A stretch of DNA of 64,000 nucleotides from Ulota crispa. Taxonomy: Eukaryota; Streptophyta; Bryopsida; Orthotrichales; Orthotrichaceae. The DNA lies in assembly GCA_963920765.1 (NCBI GenBank), contig OY987244.1, forward strand, positions 31,476,358 through 31,540,357. Direction: 5' to 3'. This document shows positions 26,177 through 38,865 of the stretch, one piece after another. The position numbers and the translations under genes are program-made. Under the pieces are notes generated by a model. That model made no database searches, was not told where the DNA came from, and was given only the letters and a program-made list of their open reading frames with translations. Position 1 is the first letter of the stretch. The number at the start of each line of letters is the position of its first letter.

Positions 26177-29100
26177 GCCTGTATGTAAGCTGTCAGGTTC
26201 AAGTTGAGCCTTGAAAAGAGTAAAATCTCCTCGAATATTTTCGTAAAATCAAAAACTTCGCCCATCCTCGGAAGTGTATGAGCCCCTGTCAAATCAAGAG
26301 CATATCACCAGTAGACCAATCCGCAAAAGTAATATGTTCACGTACTAACACTAAATACGCAGGATTGACAAGGAAAAAGGTTAAAAGAAACCCTTCAACA
26401 AAAGTCTTCAACGCCTTCAAGCGAATTAAAATACTCCGACCGCCAGCCACACTCAAGCCTACGAACGCCACCTCCATTCCGTGCGGCTCTGCCAACCACA
26501 AGCGGGCTAGGAGTGAACCAAAATTTTCCACTACGGCACATCGACTGGCATCCAGGTACGAAAAAGCGCGTAAATTGATGCTATGACATCATCTACAAAC
26601 TGATGTTGAAAGCTGAACGCAACGCAGGCAAAATATAGTTTCCAAAGGGTCTCAGAAATCCTTTAAGCTGATGACGATCGCTAGTCGGAAATGAATTGAT
26701 TTCTTCAGACGCAATGTATTACTCCAGACATCCTCCGCACGTTGAAGCTTGATCACGATATGCAATGAGTGCCGTGAAAGTCTGTGTCACTTTGCCAAAG
26801 AAGGACGATTCGCTTTACAAATAGCCAACCAAAATCACGTCTTGCTAGTAACAAAACCAATGTAAATATTGAACAAACGAAACATGCGAGAGAACGGACT
26901 CAAGGTGTGAGTAGGGTTTCAGAAAAGCCTATCAGTCGAAGGTTGGAATTAAAACATCAGACGCCCCCAGTTTTCAAAGTCCTTTGGAAACGTCTCCTTC
27001 TGCCATGGAATCGAAATTCATCTTTTGAACTCAATATAATCCATACATCCGAATGTAAGTGACGAGCTAATCGAAATTACCAGAACTCCAGAAAATCAAG
27101 GATAAACAGAGTTTCAAGAAAGCCTGGTATATGATCGGGTTAAATGATATAAAATCTTCGAACTAGTTTTCCACCCTGGCGCCGTTATCGACTTCCATGT
27201 TCCAAACCGGTTCGCCTCTCCGTTAGACTGCCAACCATATCAAAACTGATTAACCATGCCACGGGTCTACTTCAAGGTAATAGAACTTATCAAACTGGGG
27301 AATTCAAAGAGGGAGTTCGAAAGGAGCCTGGGTGATGCTCCAGAAACGAATTAAATCATGCCATTTTCAGAAGATAACTTGACATGCCACACTTCCCGTC
27401 TGCCAAGAAAGGGTATTTCACCGATAAACCAAACCACACATTCGAACTTCTCACAAAAAATGAACTGGGAATTAATACTGAGAAGATTGGACGAGGTTTC
27501 GAAAAAATCTGTATATCGGCGGTCGAAAGAGTGTACAGTCCTTGCGAGCCTCCGTCTCCAAATATTTCCGGTGCAGACCTACATTCAAGAAGCATTTCCA
27601 AAAAGTGCTGTTCTCAACAGTTTAACAGTCCATAAGATCTTTGATTTGGATGGCATGTTCAACTCATTTATCACAAGGAACAACAACGGATGGAGTTTTC
27701 AGGAAGGCTTCTCTGTCAAATTTCTGACGCTCGCTGACCTTGGCCAATTTGAGACATAACATTTCATTTCCTCGGCACTGGTCCATACACTATTTCACAG
27801 CTGCGCGATTTGTATAACAGTTACAGGTTTATCCATGAAGAAAAACAGTCTGTTTTGAATAAACGATTCAGGCGAAGAACTAGAAGATGGTGCAGGTTCC
27901 AAGAAAAGTTTACTGTCACGTGTCATGCGATTAGTTCCATCTCCAAACGCGTTAAATTTCTCCAGGCACCCACTCGACGAGAAGGCAAACACGTATCTCA
28001 GATGAATGTATGGAACGCTGTCAAAAAAAAATCGTCGATGAAACGTGTTGACGCAGAAGGGATCAATGAAAAAACAGTAGTCCACCTTCACCAATACTTC
28101 GAAGCATTCAGTTGAAAGCTACTGATAACTACACATCCAAAGAACCAGACAGCTTAATTCAACTGGCGCGAAGAGAGTTTCCAAGCCTGTTAATCGATCG
28201 TTTGTCATATTGCACGATCCAACAACCTCCTCGCCTCCGTTTCACCTCAGTAACATATAAACAACAACCGCCCAAAAGTTACAAATTCTTGCCCTTCTCC
28301 TGAGGATAAAGAATGGTATCTGAAATAACCGAACAAATAAATGTCCAGCTCAAACACAAGTACAGCAGACGCCTCGAATGCATGTAAACGACCATCTTCC
28401 AATATAGCATGAGTAAGGTTTAAGAAGAGCTTGTTCATCTGCAGCCGTATATCTTCAACGAATTAAAATCTTCCAGACGATCTCCTTCCTTAGCACGCCG
28501 AAGATGCTTTCTCCGGAATCACCCAAATGAGTGTGCCTCTGCCACAATAACGGTACACTTCAAAGATGGCTTCCTAAAGATTTTGTTCAACCATTCAACC
28601 AATATACAACAAATCTTTTCAAATGAAGGAAATAGTGTAAAGCAAGGCAGGTTCAGGGTTTCAAAAGAGCCTGTTCTTCGTAAGCCGTAATCTTGCGCGA
28701 ATTAAACTTCTCCACATAACTGCTCACTTCCAGAGCATACCCTAAACTCTTCATTTCCCTTCGACATCCATGCCTCCATCTGACAGTCAGTCAACTTCTA
28801 AAAGCGCCAGCAGATGTAAACAGTTTATCACACGTTTCGCTCTACCAGAAACAAGGGTCGACAGCATTCACAAAGAATGCAACAACACTCAAAGAATATG
28901 CATGATATAAAGCAGCGTGTCGGTTGCAAATCGAGCAGTTTTAAAGTGAGAGATACTCAAGCACTTTTTTTTTGCATGAAAGTAGCACCCTCCAACGCGT
29001 ACGCGCTCTCCATGTAATAAGACAAACAGCCTCTGAGAAAAACATGTAAAACACATCTCCGACAACGCAATTCTGCAAAACCTTACTAAAAATATGAAAG

Positions 29101-30346
29101 TGTACCGAACAATATTCAACCAATGTAGTTTCGAACAAAGTGAAATAATAGTTTCAAAATATCTTTGTCAATAACATGTACCGACTTGAATCCATTACAC
29201 CTCCATCCATACACAACAATTCAGAGATGTGCGCAGGCCCGTTACTCCATTCTATTGAAAATCCCTGTCCATTCGTTAGATAGATAAACCCCCTCCTTCG
29301 GCTAAACATGTATCTCATGCTAAAGAGGAAATCTTCAAGCTAATAAATTAAATACAGTTTACACACAGTCGAAATACAATCTACATGCAGGGTGTGGGAA
29401 GAACTCTAGACAAGCCTGTCAGTCGGAGTCCAACGGGTTCGCACGAATTAGGGCCCTTCATATATACTCCACACGTCAAGCGCGGATCCGTGTCCATCGC
29501 GAAAACTGAAAGCATCTCCTCTGAAGACAGGAACCCAAAAACATAGCCGGCTTAAAACTTGTACAAATCAGTGTGAAACTGAACGTAGAGGAAATTTGAA
29601 TTGATTTTCGCAGAGGAATTCAAAAGGCCCTGTCAACTCGAAGGTGTCCATCTTCAACGAATTAAAATCTTCGAAGGTCGTCGCAACTCCAAAAAGTACC
29701 GTCTCCAATCTCCTTCCTTCGTATTGCTTCTCCAAAACTTTACAGTCTACCACCTCCAAAACACAGCACCGAACCATGTCGTCAATCAACAAACAACGCA
29801 CGCAAGATGCTCTCAACGGAACAAAGAAAGGCAGACACCAATCTTGAAACATGAGCAGGTAAGGTTTAAAAAAGCCTGTCAATCTGAGGTCGCCAATCTT
29901 GAACGAATTAAAATACTCCAAGCTGCTCCTTCAATCATGGCTTCGCAACCACCAGCGTTCATAATCTCGCACATCTCAACTCCTCTGCCAAAGAGATACA
30001 AATCGCCTTTAAAAATCGCCGACCATAATCTCGAGCACCCAAACTGCTTCATAAACAAGAGGCGGAAATCTCGAAAAAGAACATAAGGAGGGTTTCAAAG
30101 GAGCCTGTTCATCAGAGGAAGCATTTTCGAACGTTTTAAAATACTCCAGATGTCCTCTTTACACATATCACCCTCCACAATTTCGCAAATCTGCTCCCAT
30201 CTGCCAGAGATAAGAGAGTTCACGCCCAAACAATTTCGCACCGAGCCACATCGCTAACCAAGCAAATCATGCTAGCCGCTAGAAAACCAAGAAACAGAAA
30301 ATCAAGGTTCCGAGATTGCCCGTCTGACGACTGTCTCAGAAAAGAA
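26177..30346 (-). repeat. Higher-order repeat copy 3 (4.17 kb)
   Basis: Starts GCCTGTATGTAAGCTGTCAG. I counted about 19 box A-type monomers here. Monomer order matches copy 2 and the length is almost the same, suggesting a fairly recent amplification of the short form. Confidence 0.75.
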
Positions 30347-33300
30347 GCTTGTATATAAGCTGTCGATGTCCAAGTTGAGCCTTCAAACGAATTAAATCTC
30401 CTCGAATACTTTCGTACAATCAAAAACTTCACCCATCCTCGCAAGTGTATGAGCCCCTGTCAAATCAAGTGCATATCACCAATGAACCAAATAAAAAGAT
30501 ATGTGTTCACATTGTAACACTAGAAAAGTCAGTATTGACAAGGAAAATAGTTTAGAGAAAGCCTGTCTCAAAAGTCTTCAACGAACTAGATCTTCAAGCG
30601 AATTAAAATACTCCAACCGCCAGCCACACTCAGGGTTACGAACACCACTTCCATTATGCGTGGCTCCGCCGACCAGAAGTATTACGAATGAACCATAATC
30701 TTTCAAGTTCCAATATAGCACACTGAGTGGCAGCCAAGTATGAAAGAGCGCATAATTTGATGCTATGAAATCATCTAAAAATTGATGTTGAAAGCTGAAC
30801 GCAACGCAGGCAAAATATGACTAGCAAAGGGTCTCAAAAAAGTCCTTTACGCTGACGATCGCCAAACTTCAACAAATCAATTGCGTCAAACGCAATGTGA
30901 TTCCTAGCCATGCTCCGCACGTTGAAGCTTGTTCACGATACGCGATGAATACCGTGAAAATCTGTCACTCTGCCAAAGAAGGACGATTCACTTCACATAT
31001 AGCCAACCAGAAATCACGTCTTGCAAGTAGCAGAAGCAGTATAAATATTTAACACACGAAGCATGCGAGAGAATGGAATCAAGATGTAAGTAAGGATTCA
31101 GAAGAGCCTATCAGTCGAGGGTTGGAATCAAAACATCAGACGCCCCCAGTTTTCAAAGTCCTTTGGAACCGTCTCCTTCTGCCATGGAATGGAAATTCAG
31201 CTTTTGAACTCAATATAATCCATACATCCAACTATAAGTGACGAGCTGATCGACATTACCAGAATTCCAGAAAAGCAAGGATAAACAGAATTTCAACTAA
31301 GCCTGGTATATGATCGGGATAAAGGATTTAAAATCTTCAAACTAGTTGTCCGACCTGGCACCGATATCAAGTTCCATGCTCCAAACCGATACGCCTCTCC
31401 GTTAAACTGCCAACCACGTCAAAACTGATAAACCATGCAACAGATCTACTTCAAAAGAACAGAAGACTTCTCAAATTTGGAAATCCAAACAGGGGGTTCG
31501 AAAGGAGTCTATGTGATACTTCATAAACGAATTCATGCCATTTCCAGAAGATAGCTTGGCACGCGACACTTTCCATCTGTCAAGAAAGAGCATTTCACCG
31601 ATAAACCAAACCTCACATTCGACCTGTTCATAAAAAATGAACTGAAAGTAAATCGAGAAGATTGGACAACGTTTCAAAAAAATCTCTATATTGACGGTCG
31701 AAAGAGTGTTCAGTCTACGTCTCCATTTATTTCTGGTGCAGACCTACATTCAAAAGACATTTCCAGAAAGTGCTCTTCTCAGCTGTTCACCAATATACAA
31801 GATCTCTAGTTTGTATAACATGATTAACACATTTATCACAAGAAACAACAGTGTATGGAGTTTTCAACAAGGCTTCTCTGTCAAGATTAAGCGCTCTTTG
31901 ATCTCGACCAATTTGAGGTACAACACTTCCTTCCCCCGCCGCTGGTCCATACACTAATTCACATCTGCGCGATGTGTAAAACAATTTAAGATCCGTCCAT
32001 GAAGATAAACGGTTAGTCTTGAATAAACGACTCAGGCGAAGACCCAGAAAATCATGAAGGGTCCAAGAAAAGTTTACTGTCACGTGTCATGCGATTAATT
32101 GCATCTTCAATGAGTTCAATTTCTCCAACGCCCTCTCGACATGAAGACAAACACATATCTCAGATAAATGTGTGGAACACTGGCAAAAAAAAATCATCGA
32201 TGAAACGTTTTGACGCAGTAGGGGTCAATGAAAAGACAGACGCTCGCCTTCGCCAAAGCCTCAAAGCACTCAGTTGAAAGCTACTGATAACTACACATCC
32301 AAAGTACCAGACAGCTAAATTCAACTTGCGCGAAGAGAGTTTCCAAGCCTGTTAATCGGTGGTCTGTCATGTTGCACGATCCAACAACTCCTCGCCTCTG
32401 TTTCACTTCAATAACATATAAACAACAACCGCCCAAAAGATACAAATTCCTGCCCTTCTCCCGAGGATAAGGCACCATCTCTGAGATTATCGAACAACTA
32501 AATGTCCAGCTCAAACACAAATACAATAGACGCCTGGGATGCATATAAACAATCATCTTCCAGTATAGAATGAGTAAGGTTTCAGAAAAGCCTGTTCTTC
32601 TGCAGCCGTATATCTTCAACGAATTAAAATCTTCCACACAATATCCTTCCTTATCACGTCGAAGATGCGTTCTCCGGGGTATCCCAAATGAGTGTGCCTC
32701 TGCCATAATAACGGTTCACTTTGGAGATGGCTTTCTAAAGAATTCGTTCGACTATCCAACCAATATACAATAAATCGTTTTAAATGAAGAAAACCACGGA
32801 AAGCAATGCAAGTTCTGGGTTTCAAAAGAGCCTGTTCTTCGTAAGCCGTAATATTGCGCGAATTAAACTTCTCCACAGAATTGCTGTCTCCAAGAGCATA
32901 TCCCAAACTCTCCACTTCCCTTCGACATGCATGCCTCCGTCTGACAATCAGTCAACTTCTAAAGGTGCCAGCAGATGTGAACATTTTATCACACATTTCG
33001 CTCGATCAGAAAGGACTAAAACATTCACAAAGAACGAAACAAAGTCACATAGTATGCAAGGTTCAAAGAAGCGAGTCGAATACATATCGAACAGTTTTAA
33101 AGCGTAGAATACTCAAAAAGTTTTTTTTGTATGAAAGCAGCGCCTTCCAGCGCATACACGCCCTCCATAGGATAGGACAATCGGCCTCTGAGGAAAACAT
33201 GTAAAACACATCTGCGACAGCACAATTCTGCAAAAACCTTCGGGAAAAATGCAAATGTATACAACAATATTTAATCAATATAGTTTTGAACAAAGAAGAG

Positions 33301-34539
33301 AAACAGTTCCAAAATAGCTTTGTCAATTAAATGTACCAACTAAATCGATTAAGACTTCATCCATATCCCACAGTTCAGGGATGTGCGCAGGCACGGTACA
33401 CCATCAGGTTGTCAATCCCTGTCCATCCACCAGATAGATAAACCCCTCTACTTCGGCTAAAAACATATCCAATGCTAAGGAGGAAATCTTCGAGCTAATA
33501 AAATAAATCTAGTATACACAAAGTCGAAATACAATCTACATGTAGGGTGTGGGGAGAATTCTAGACAAGCCTGTCAGTCGGAGTCCAACGGGTTCGAACA
33601 AATTGAAACTCTTCGCATATACTCCAGACGTCAAGGTCGCGCGGATCCGCATCAATCGCGAGAACTGAACGGATCACCTCTGAAGACAGCAACCCAAAAT
33701 CATAGCCGGCTTAATGCTTGTACAAATCAGTGTGAAACTGAATGTAGAGGAAATTTGAATTGACTTTCACATGGGGTTTCACATAGGGTTTCAAAAGGCC
33801 CTGTCGGTTCGGAGACGTCCATCTTCAACGAATTAAAATCTTCGAAAGTCATCGCAACTCCAAAAAGTACCATCTCCTACCTGCTTCCTCCGAACTGCTT
33901 CTCCAAAAAGTTTGCAGTCTACCACCTCCAAAAAAACAGCACCAACCTATGTCGTCAATGAACAACCAACGCACGCAAGATGCTCTTAGAGGAACAAAAG
34001 AGAGGCAAAAACCGATCTTGAAACATGAACAGGTAGGGTTCAAAAAAGCCTGTCAAGTCTGAGGTCGCCTATCTTCAACGAATTAAAATACTCCAGACTG
34101 CTCCTTCAATCATGGCTCCGCCAGCAGGAGCGTCCATAATCTGGCACATCTCAACTCCTCTGCCTAAGAGATACAAATCGCCTTTAAAAATCGCCAAAAA
34201 TCGCCAACCATAATCTCGAGCACCCAAATTGCTTAATAAATAATCAAGGAAGAGGCGGAAATCTCGAAAAAGAACACAAAAAGGGTTTCAAAGGAGCCTC
34301 TTGATCAGATGGAGCCTTATCGAACATTTTAAAAATACTCCCGATGTTCTCTTCACACATCACCCTCCACGGTCTCGCAAATCTGTTCCCATCTGCCAGA
34401 GATAAGAGAGTTCACGCCCAGATAAAGATCACAACGAGCCATACCGCTGACCAAGCAAATCATGCTAGCCGCTAGGAAACCAAGCAATATAAAACCAGGG
34501 TTTCAAGATAGCCCGTCCGACGACCGTCTCGAAAAAGAA
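30347..34539 (-). repeat. Higher-order repeat copy 4 (4.19 kb)
   Basis: Starts GCTTGTATATAAGCTGTCGA. Collinear with copy 3, with only small insertions, for example a duplicated AAAATCGCC near 34190. Confidence 0.75.
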
Positions 34540-37500
34540 GCCTGTATGTAAGCTATTATCTTCAAGTTGAGCCTTGAAAAGAGTAAAATCTCCTCGAATA
34601 CTTTCGTACAATCAAAAACTTCGCACATCCTCGGAAGTATGTGAGCCCCTGTCAAATCAAGAGCTTATCACCAATAAACCAAATCGCAAATGAAGTGTAT
34701 TCACGTTGTAACACTAAAAAATTCAGGGTTAACAAGGAAAAAGGTTTAAAGAAAGCCTGTCTCAAAAGTCTTCAACGAACTGAATCTTCAGGCGACTTAA
34801 AATACTCCGACCGCCAGCCACACTCAAGCCTACGGACGCCAATTCCATTCTGTGTGGCTCTGCCAATCAGAAGCAGATTACGAATGAACCAAAATCTTCC
34901 AATAAAACATACTGAACACCAGCCAGGTATGAAAAAGCGCTTAACTTGATGCTATGACATCATCTACAAACTGATGTTGAAAGCTGAACGCAACGCAGGC
35001 AAAATATAGTTTCCAAAGGGTCTCAGAAATCCTTTAAGCTGACGATCGCTAGTCTGTAATGAATTGATTTCTTCGAACGCAATGTATTACTCCAGACATC
35101 CTCCGCACGTTGAAGCTCGTTCACGATAAGCAATGAATGCCGTGAAAATCTGTGTCACTCTGCCAAAGAAGGACGATTCGCTTTACAAATAGCCAACCAA
35201 TGATCACATCTTGCTAGTAACAAAAGCAATATAAATATTGAACAAACGAGGCATGCGAGAGAACGGACTCAAAGTGTGAGTAGGGTTTCAGAAAAGCCTA
35301 TTAGTCGAAGGTTGGAATCAAAACATCAGACGCCCCCAGTTTTTAAAGTCCTTTGGAAACGTCTCCTTCTACCATGGAATCAAAATTCAGCTTTTGAAGT
35401 CAATATGATCCATGCGTCCGATTGTAAGTGACAAACTGATCGAAAGTACCAGAGATCCAGAAAATTAAGGATAAACAGAGTTTCAAGAAAGCCTGATCGG
35501 GTTAAATGATATAAAATCTTCGAACTAGTTTTCCACCCTGGCGCCGTTATCGACTTCCATGTTCCAAACCGGTTCGCCTCTCCGTTAGACTGCCAACCAT
35601 ATCAAAACTGATAAATCATGCCACGGGTCTACTTCAAGGTAATAGAACTTATCAAACTGGGAAATTCAAAGAGGGAGTTCAGAAGGCGCCTGGATGGTGC
35701 GCCATAAACGAATTAAATCATGCCATTTTCAGAAGATAATTTGGCATGCGACACTCCCCGTCTGTCAAGAAAGAGTATTTCACTGATAAACCAAACCACA
35801 CATTCGAACTTTTCATAAGAAGTGAACTGAGTGTCAACAGTGAGAGGATTAGACGAAGTTTAGAAAAAAACTGAATATTGGCGGTCGAAATAGTAAACAG
35901 TCCTAGCGAGCCTTCGTCTCCAGTTATTCCCGGTGCAGACCTACATTCAAGAAGCATTTCCAAAAGGTGTGCTCTTTTCAGCAGTTTACCACACAAAATA
36001 TTACAAATTCCTACCCTCCTCCTGAAGGTAAGGCTCCAACTCCGAGATTATCGAACTAATAAATGTCCAGCTCTTACTCAAATACAGCAAAAGCTTTGAA
36101 AGCATGAAAACAACCATCTTCAAATATAGCATGAATAGGGTTTCAAAAGAGCCTGTTCTTCTGCAGAGCTGAATATCTTCAACGAATTAAATTACTCCAC
36201 ACAATCTCCTTCTTTAACACGCCGAAGATGCATTCTCCGGGGTAACCCAAATGAGTGTGTTTCTGCCATAATAACAGTTCACTTTGGAGCTTTTTAGAGA
36301 TTTTGTTCGACTATTAACCAATATAAAATTAACCTTTCTAAATGAAGGAAATAGCGTAACGCAAGGCAAGTTCAGGGTTTCAAAAGAGCCTGTTCTTTGT
36401 AAGCCGTAAGTTTGCTCGAATTAACCTCTCCACATAATTGCTCACATACCCAAATTTCTTCGACATCCATGCCTCCGTCTGACAATCAGTCAACTTCTAC
36501 AGGCGCCAGCAGATGTAAACATTTGATCTCACGTTTCGATCGAACAGAAAGAAGGACTAGAGCGAACGCAACAATGATTACATATTACGCAAGATTCAAG
36601 GAAGCGTGTCGATTACAAATCAAACAATTTTGAAGTGCTGAAATACTCAAGAACTTTTCCTCGTATGGAAGCAGGACCCTTCAACGCGTACACGCCCTTC
36701 ATAATAAAAAACCATTAACCTGGGGAAAACATGCCAAGCACATCTCCGACGGCATAATTTTACAAAAACAAATGCTGGAAAAACGAAGAGTGTATTCAAC
36801 AATCTTTAACCAATATAGTTTTGAACAAAGAAGAACAATAGTTTTTCCAATAACATGTACCAACTTGAGTCAATTAAGACTCCTCATGCTACACAGAAAA
36901 TCCTCACGCTGATAAATTAAATAAAGCATACACAAAGTCCAAATACAATCTACATATAGAGTGTGAGGAGAATTCTAAACAAGCCTGTCAGTCGGACGCC
37001 AACGGGTCCGAACGACTTAGGACCCTTCGCATATACTCCACACGTCAAGATCGCGCGAATTCGTGTCCGTCGCGAGAACTGCACGGATCTCCTCTGAAGA
37101 CAGCAACCAAAAGATACAGCCGGCTCAAAGCTTGTACAAATCAGTGTGAAACTGACTTCAGATAAAACTTAAAATAAATTTCATATAGGGTTTCACATAG
37201 GGTTTCAAAAGGCCCTGTCAGCTCGGAGATGTCCATCTTCAACGAATTAAATCTTCGAAGGTCATCGCAACTCCAAAAAGATCTATATCCAATCTCCCTC
37301 CACCATACTGGGTCTCCAAAAAGTTTGCAGTCTACCACCTCCAAGACACAGCACCAACCCATGTCGTCGATCAACAACCAACGCACGCAAGATGCTCTCA
37401 GCGGAACAAAAGAGAGGCAAAAACCGATCTTGAAACATGAACAGGTAGGGTTTAAGAAATCCTGTCAATCTGAGGTCGCATGTCTTCGACGAATTAAAAT

Positions 37501-38060
37501 ACTCCTGGCTGCTCCTTCAATCAAAGCCGCCCAACCACCAGCGTCCATAATCTCGCATGTCTCAACTCCTCTGCCAAAAAGAAGACAGTTCGCCTTTGAA
37601 AATCGCCGACCGAAATCTCGAGCATCCAAGTTGCTTCACAATCAAATAAGAGGCGGAAATCTCAAAAAAGAGCATAAGGGTTCCAAGGTAGCCTGTTGAT
37701 TCAGATGGAGCCTTTTCGAGCGTTTTATAATATTCCAGATGTCCGCATCACACATCAACCTCCACGGTCTCGCTTATCTGTTCCCACCTGCCAGAGATAA
37801 CAGAGTTCACGCCCAGACAAGATCGCACCGAGCCGTATCGCTGACCAAGCAAATCATGCTAGCCGCTATAAAACCAAGACATAAAAAATCAGGGTTCCGA
37901 GATAGCCCGTCTGACGACCGTTAGACATGTCCAGATCATTTCCTTCACACGCGCCTCGAAACCCTAGACATCAGCCCAGCAACAGAACATCGTCCGTGAA
38001 GCAACTGCGTCAATAGAAGAGAAACTCGGCATCTGAAAAACATATGGCGAAGTGAAATCG
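34540..38060 (-). repeat. Higher-order repeat copy 5 (~3.5 kb, internally shortened)
   Basis: Collinear with copy 4, but about 0.64 kb is missing near 35990, where a CAGTTTACC monomer joins directly to one ending in ACAAATTCCTACCC, and a smaller piece is missing near 36893. Its right end (about 37920–38060) matches the long-form right end of copy 1 near 21170–21310, including ACATCAGCCCAGCAACAGAA and ACATCGTCCGTGAAGCAACT, so the array terminates in the ancestral junction sequence. Confidence 0.7.
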
Positions 38061-38326
38061 AAGCCGAGTTGACCAAACCCCTAGGGTTCAACAGACGCCT
38101 GTTCAAACAAGACCGCCATCGTCGTCGTTTTCGGATTTCTAGCGTCATCTCACTCCTGCCCGCCTACACGCCACCGGTAGCCCGGACGATTGAAAACATC
38201 ACTGGACTTCGAAACTCGAAGCCAAAGTCGCCATAGCGACTCGGTTTCCAAAGGCGCTGGTTCAAGCAAACCCTCCATCGTCATCGTCATCGTTCTCCGC
38301 GACCTCCTGGCTTCTCTGTAAATCAT
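38061..38326 (-). CDS. Short GC-rich ORF at the array's right edge (doubtful)
   Basis: An ATG at 38326 opens a frame of 58 codons ending near 38150 (MIYREARRSRRTMTMTMEGL at the start). It lies just downstream of a TATAAAAG motif on the minus strand. The product is Arg-rich and has no recognised domain. Two in-register segments, GAGGGTTTGCTTGAACC and GCGGTCTTGTTTGAACAGG, look like a local duplication and resemble the array's box A end. It may be a non-coding transcript leader rather than a gene. Confidence 0.25.
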
Positions 38327-38363
38327 AACAACTCTTTCTGCAAATATCTGTGAACCTAAAAGT

Positions 38364-38371
38364 CTTTTATA
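38364..38371 (-). promoter_or_regulatory. TATA-box candidate reading into the array
   Basis: On the minus strand the sequence is CTCTATAAAAGACT, a close match to the plant TATA consensus, in a stretch richer in GC than either side. The first ATG downstream is at 38326. Transcription from here would run leftward into the satellite array. No expression evidence is available from sequence alone. Confidence 0.4.
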
Positions 38372-38485
38372 GAGAGCAAAACGAGTCGAGAATTCTAGAA
38401 AGATCGAGAAAAAACAACGCGGCGTGAGCGGAAAGGCACGAAGCAGCAGGCGCAGGTCTGAAAGACGAGTGGCGGGGTGCTTGGT

Positions 38486-38492
38486 CTTTATA
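38486..38492 (-). promoter_or_regulatory. Second TATA-like motif, same direction
   Basis: The minus strand reads GGTCCTATAAAGACC, also directed toward the array, about 120 bases upstream of the first motif. Weaker in context. Confidence 0.3.
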
Positions 38493-38740
38493 GGACCCAA
38501 GCATCGTTGCTTTCTAGCCACGTATCTAGGAGTTGGGTAGATTGTTGGCCATGCCTATCAGGGCGGTGCGCGTGGCTTTTGGATGAATTTTGTCTGTGCG
38601 ATGAATGAAGTTGGTGAAGATCGTGGATGGATGTTTTAGTCGCAGGCTTGCCTGCTCTTGCAACCAACGGCGTCTTTGGTGGCTGGTCAAAATGAACAAA
38701 TATATTTCAATTGTTGTGGCCTATATGTACTATACGAAAG

Positions 38741-38837
38741 CTTTTACTTTTGGAGTCTTTTACTTTTGCAACCTTTTACTTTTTCAGATTTTTACTTTTG
38801 CATCCTTCTACTTTTGTAGTCTTTTACTTTTGGAATG
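38741..38837 (+). repeat. ~18 bp minisatellite
   Basis: About six copies of a T-rich unit around CTTTTACTTTTG with variable flanking bases. Confidence 0.75.
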
Positions 38838-38865
38838 TTTTTATTTTAATTTGAAACTAGTGTGG

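Larger units (their letters stand above)
16050..38060 (-). repeat. ~22 kb higher-order satellite array
   Basis: The array is made of ~190–260 base monomers, mean about 220. Most share two boxes. Read on the minus strand, box B is TGGCAGAG with a nearby ACAGATTTG. About 65–75 bases later comes box A: TCTGGAGTATTTTAATTCG, then TGACAGGC and TTTTGAAACCC. The rest of each monomer diverges strongly from its neighbours. A set of about 19 different monomers repeats as a block: marker monomers recur near 19475/24497/28667/32828/36386, near 20172/25208/29388/33543/36958, and near 21079/26109/30268/34461/37857. This is the architecture of higher-order repeats known from centromeric satellites. No transposase, rRNA, tRNA or conserved protein was found inside. 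Confidence 0.85.

Noticed and set aside
19033-32915. Minus-strand peptides with a recurring F-N-S-L-K … L-T-G-x-F pattern in the satellite, as if a repeat protein were encoded
   Set aside because: The pattern is a translation of conserved box A. The frame of box A relative to box B differs between corresponding monomers of different blocks (for example 24.3 kb versus 32.7 kb), frames are broken by stops, and no conserved splice donor follows box A.
16050-38060. snoRNA or microRNA cluster as an explanation for the array
   Set aside because: No consistent C/D or H/ACA boxes and no recurring hairpin were found in the monomers.
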